Source: Pandoraea fibrosis (GTDB lineage: Bacteria; Pseudomonadota; Gammaproteobacteria; Burkholderiales; Burkholderiaceae). Taken from it: a DNA stretch of 64,000 nucleotides. Where the stretch lies: the NCBI RefSeq assembly GCF_000807775.2, contig NZ_CP047385.1, forward strand, positions 62,001 to 126,000. Reading direction: 5' to 3'. Below the pieces are notes generated by a model. It was given only the letters and a program-made list of their open reading frames with translations. It searched no databases and had not been told where the DNA came from. Positions 61,310 to 64,000 of this stretch are shown piece after piece (position 1 is the first letter of the stretch; each line of letters begins with the position of its first letter). The position numbers were made by a program, and so were the translations under genes.

Positions 61310-62161
61310 ATGGATTATCTGCAAGTACTCGTGCTCGCCATTGTGCAGGGCGTGGCGGAATTGCTCCCGGTGTCGAGTTCGGCACACGTCATCATGGCCG
61401 AGAAGCTGATGGGGCTCGATCCGTCGGCCCCAGAGATGACGTTGTTGCTGGTCATGCTCCACACCGGCACGATGCTCGCCGTCATCGTCTATTTCTGGAA
61501 GTCGTGGCGCGAGCGTTATTTCTCGTCAAAGTACGATTTCATTCACAACGCCAAACAGGTGATCATCGCCACCGCCTTCACCGGCGTGATCGGACTGGCG
61601 CTGATGTTCTTCATCGAGAAGGTGCTGATGCGCGGCACCCAGCATTCCGAGATCGAGCATCTATTCGGCAACCTGTACATCATCTCGGCCGGTCTCGCGA
61701 TGGCGGGCATTCTGATTCTGATTTCGGGCACGCGGCGCCCACCGATGGGCGACCGTCCGATGCGTGCCGCCGACTCCGCGTGGATCGGTGCCGTGCAAGG
61801 CATTTGCCTGCCCTTTCGTGGCTTCTCGCGCTCCGGCTCGACCATCTCGACGGGCATGATGCGCGGACTCGATAAGGTGCGTGTCGAAGAATTCAGCTTC
61901 GCGCTGGCCGTGGTGCTCACGCCGCCGGTGATCGTCAAGGAGGCTTACCGTCTGTACAAATCGGGGGGCGCGCAGTCGTTCTCGGGTCATTACATGACGG
62001 TGCTCACGCCGAGTCTCGTCGGCATGGTGTTCAGCTTCCTCGCCGGTCTGGTGGCGCTGCGCTGGCTCTCGCGCTGGCTGGAACATGGCCGCTGGTACCT
62101 GTTCGGCATCTACTGTCTCGTGGCCTCGGCCGTGGTGCTGGCAGCAAGCCAGTTTCTGTAA
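61310..62161 (+). CDS. uppP: Undecaprenyl-diphosphate phosphatase (UppP/BacA)
   Basis: The 283-residue integral membrane protein has the two family motifs: QGVAELLPVSSSAHVIMAEK near the N terminus (the (E/Q)xxxE motif) and LPFRGFSRSGSTISTGMMRG (PxxxRSGxT-like) in the middle. About eight hydrophobic helices are present. It recycles undecaprenyl diphosphate for peptidoglycan and other envelope polymers, and excess gives bacitracin resistance. AGGG lies ahead of the ATG. It stands alone downstream of metY, with about 160 bases between them. Confidence 0.95.
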   Translation: MDYLQVLVLAIVQGVAELLPVSSSAHVIMAEKLMGLDPSAPEMTLLLVMLHTGTMLAVIVYFWKSWRERYFSSKYDFIHNAKQVIIATAFTGVIGLALMFFIEKVLMRGTQHSEIEHLFGNLYIISAGLAMAGILILISGTRRPPMGDRPMRAADSAWIGAVQGICLPFRGFSRSGSTISTGMMRGLDKVRVEEFSFALAVVLTPPVIVKEAYRLYKSGGAQSFSGHYMTVLTPSLVGMVFSFLAGLVALRWLSRWLEHGRWYLFGIYCLVASAVVLAASQFL

Positions 62162-62231
62162 CGCGAGATGTTTCGGGGGCAGCCCATCCGGCGCTGCCCT
62201 CGCGATGCTCGATGCCCGATGCCGCCAGGCA

Positions 62232-63095
62232 TCACACCAATCCCGCCACCACTTCCAGAAACGCCGCGATCGCGCGCGATTCGCGCCGTTCCGCCAGACA
62301 CACGACGACGGTGGTCGTCTCCACGCGGGCGTCGCTGATCGCCACCGTGGCGAGCCGCTCGTCGGGGGTGTGCTCACGCGCCGACACCGCCGCAATCCCC
62401 AGTCCCAGAATTACCGCCTCGCGGATGGCTTCGCGACTCCCGATCTCCATCGCCACGCTCGGCGTCACGCCAGCGCTCTGCAACGCGGCTTCGAGTGCGT
62501 GACGCGTGGTCGAACCCGGCTCGCGCATGAGCATCGGCACGTCGGCCAGCGCGGCGAGCTTCACGCTGCGGTGCCGCGCGAACGGGTGCGAGCGTGGCAC
62601 GAGCAGCACGACCGGATGCGTGCGATAGGGCACCACATGCAGCCGGGCGTCGTCGTAGTAGCGCGCGAGCACCGCCACGTCGGTGCGATAGGCCAGCAGG
62701 CTCTCGATCATCTCTTCCGAATTGCCCGGGCGCATCGAAATGCGCATGCCGGGATAGCGCGGCTGGAAGGCCGCCACGATCTCCATCGCGTGATGCGGGC
62801 CGACGGCACCCAGACGTAACTCCCCCGTGCGCAGCCCGCCATGCTCCTTGAGCAGGCCGAGGGCCTCGGCCTCGTCGGCAAAGATGCGCAGACTCACGGC
62901 GTACAACGCTTTGCCGGTCGGGGTCAGCGTCAACCCGCGCCCGTGCCGGTAGAACAGCTCGACCCCGTAGGTCTCCTCCAGCGCACGAATCTGCGTGGTC
63001 ATCGTGGGCTGACTGACATGCAGGGCTTCTGCTGCGCGTGTCACGCTGCCATGACGCGCCACGGCGTGGAACGAGCGCAATTGGGTAATCCGCAT
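62232..63095 (-). CDS. LysR-family regulator, probably of aminoethylphosphonate catabolism
   Basis: The 287-residue LysR protein has the winged helix-turn-helix [20 protein letters not shown] through [20 protein letters not shown] and a standard effector domain. The N terminus resembles the LysR group associated with 2-aminoethylphosphonate catabolism. The neighbouring gene, an iron-dependent alcohol dehydrogenase of the phosphonoacetaldehyde-reductase type, supports that reading. It is divergent from that gene, with an inverted repeat 22 bases from its own start. Confidence 0.9.
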   Translation of the reverse strand: MRITQLRSFHAVARHGSVTRAAEALHVSQPTMTTQIRALEETYGVELFYRHGRGLTLTPTGKALYAVSLRIFADEAEALGLLKEHGGLRTGELRLGAVGPHHAMEIVAAFQPRYPGMRISMRPGNSEEMIESLLAYRTDVAVLARYYDDARLHVVPYRTHPVVLLVPRSHPFARHRSVKLAALADVPMLMREPGSTTRHALEAALQSAGVTPSVAMEIGSREAIREAVILGLGIAAVSAREHTPDERLATVAISDARVETTTVVVCLAERRESRAIAAFLEVVAGLV

Positions 63096-63116
63096 CGATG
63101 ACGCTCCGGTGACGAG

Positions 63117-63135
63117 GTATAGGTTTTACCAATAC
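63117..63135. promoter_or_regulatory. Inverted repeat between the LysR and alcohol-dehydrogenase genes
   Basis: GTATAGGT (63117-63124) and ACCAATAC (63128-63135) are mirror arms with one mismatch and a TTT spacer. The size and position fit a LysR binding site controlling both divergent genes. Confidence 0.55.
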
Positions 63136-63244
63136 AACGGCGAAAAAATGTGAATTGGAAGTATAGGACGGCGCTCACCATAATCCAGCTCAATCTTCGT
63201 CAATTGATCGCATCGCCTGCGGGCGCGGCGGCACCGTCCTCACC

Positions 63245-64000
63245 ATGACTGCACGTTCACGTTTTCATAATCCGGTCGACGTTCACTTCGGTGCGGGCGC
63301 CCTCGCCCATTTGCCCGAACTGGTCGGCAACCGCCGCGCGGTACTCGTCACCATGCCCGAGGCGCGTGCGCTGGGCATGTCCGGTCAGATCGAAGCGCTG
63401 CTCGGGCACCGCCTCGCCGGGGTCATCGATCAGGTCAGCCCGAATCCCGATGTGCGCGAGCTCGCACCGATGTACGGCGACTTCTGGCGGCGCTACGGTC
63501 AGTGCGAAGTGATTGTGGCGTTGGGCGGCGGCAGCGCGCTCGACACGGCCAAGCTGCTCATGGTGGCGGGTGACGACGATCGCTTCGCCACGCTTGTCGA
63601 CGCGCTCGATGCGGGCGAGACCTTCCGGCCAGCGCGCACGAAACGCCTGATCACCGTGCCCACGACGGCCGGTACCGGCAGCGAAGTCACGCCGTGGGCC
63701 ACGTTGTGGGATCGCCATGTGAAGCGCAAGAAATACTCGCTGCATCTGCCCGAGACGTGGCCGGAAGCGGCCATCGTCGATCCGCGTCTGACACGTTCGT
63801 TGCCGCGCGCCGTCACATTGCAAAGCGGTCTGGACGCCCTCTCGCATGCGCTGGAGGCGATCTGGAACGTCAACGCCAATCCGATCTCCGACACCTTCGC
63901 CGTGAGCGCAGCGCGCGACATGATGCGCGTGCTGCCACGACTCATGGCGTCGCTCGACGATGAGGATCTGCGTGCGCAGGCCGCACTTGCCGCGCTGCAA
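63245..64000 (+). CDS. Iron-dependent alcohol dehydrogenase, phosphonoacetaldehyde-reductase-like (5' part)
   Basis: The gene starts at the ATG at 63245 and runs off the window after 252 codons. Family III iron-ADH features are visible: an opening NPVDVHFGAGALAHLPELVG, then the nucleotide motif VALGGGSALDTAKLL, PTTAGTGSEVTPWATL, and the metal-ligand segments IVDPRLT and LDALSHALEA. Context with a phosphonate-type LysR suggests reduction of phosphonoacetaldehyde or oxidation of the corresponding alcohol. Closely related Fe-ADHs acting on other aldehydes cannot be excluded. Confidence 0.88.
   Translation, partial: MTARSRFHNPVDVHFGAGALAHLPELVGNRRAVLVTMPEARALGMSGQIEALLGHRLAGVIDQVSPNPDVRELAPMYGDFWRRYGQCEVIVALGGGSALDTAKLLMVAGDDDRFATLVDALDAGETFRPARTKRLITVPTTAGTGSEVTPWATLWDRHVKRKKYSLHLPETWPEAAIVDPRLTRSLPRAVTLQSGLDALSHALEAIWNVNANPISDTFAVSAARDMMRVLPRLMASLDDEDLRAQAALAALQ

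Noticed and set aside
1..64000. CRISPR arrays, rRNA genes and complete insertion sequences
   Set aside because: No regularly spaced identical repeats with unique spacers, no rRNA cores and no transposase genes were seen. The only regular array is the 11-bp one, which has no spacers.

Overview
The window is a dense, high-GC chromosomal stretch of a Burkholderiales bacterium, most likely Burkholderiaceae and Pandoraea-like. The main clues are a DUF4148 protein, a DUF3331 protein and a double-length UvrA, together with many LysR/MHS-transporter catabolic cassettes. The genus is inference; no rRNA or housekeeping marker is present to settle it. One tRNA gene (tRNA-Leu, anticodon GAG) is present. 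There is no CRISPR array and no complete insertion sequence or prophage.

Layout. 1-3.3 kb: the end of an amino-acid permease, then a minus-strand XRE/cupin regulator, FAD amine/amino-acid oxidase and small cupin. 3.4-6.3 kb: a LysR regulator, an FMN-dependent monooxygenase and its flavin reductase. 6.5-9.6 kb: an MHS-family transporter and gdhA. 9.9-24.6 kb: an accessory catabolic region. It contains a DUF3841 protein, a PrpR-like sigma-54 activator, an isocitrate-lyase/PEP-mutase family lyase, an MHS transporter, a flavin reductase, a GntR regulator, a polysaccharide-deacetylase-type hydrolase, and a branched-chain-type ABC importer whose second permease and both ATPases are one polypeptide. 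A gamma-glutamyltransferase is translationally coupled to that importer. Two near-consensus sigma-54 promoters (before the lyase and before the importer) suggest that the PrpR-like activator drives both units. 24.6-26.3 kb: a small SSB-like gene, hicAB, about 430 bases without a recognisable gene, and tRNA-Leu.

26.4-32.6 kb: a chemoreceptor, a small iron-permease-family membrane protein, an orphan ABC ATPase, the rcnR/rcnA nickel-cobalt efflux pair with a textbook RcnR operator, a methyltransferase and a DUF1993 protein. 32.6-40.5 kb: a sulfur amino-acid locus made of a LysR regulator, a four-gene polar amino-acid ABC importer (probably for cystine or a related thiol), a thiol-dioxygenase-like cupin, a four-domain rhodanese and cystathionine beta-lyase. 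40.6-45.1 kb: a class C beta-lactamase, DUF3331, a type II NADH-dehydrogenase-like flavoprotein, TetR and RidA.

45.2-51.3 kb: a lipoprotein NlpC/P60 peptidase and a FecI-FecR-TonB-receptor iron-signalling unit under a Fur box. 51.4-57.6 kb: a 1976-residue tandem UvrA preceded by a perfect LexA box. 57.6-58.6 kb: DUF4148, a strong terminator, and an unusual array of about 23 degenerate DnaA-box-like units repeating every 11-12 bp. 58.6-64 kb: a secreted dienelactone-hydrolase-like protein, metY, uppP, and a divergent LysR / iron-dependent alcohol dehydrogenase pair that looks like the edge of an aminoethylphosphonate catabolic cluster.
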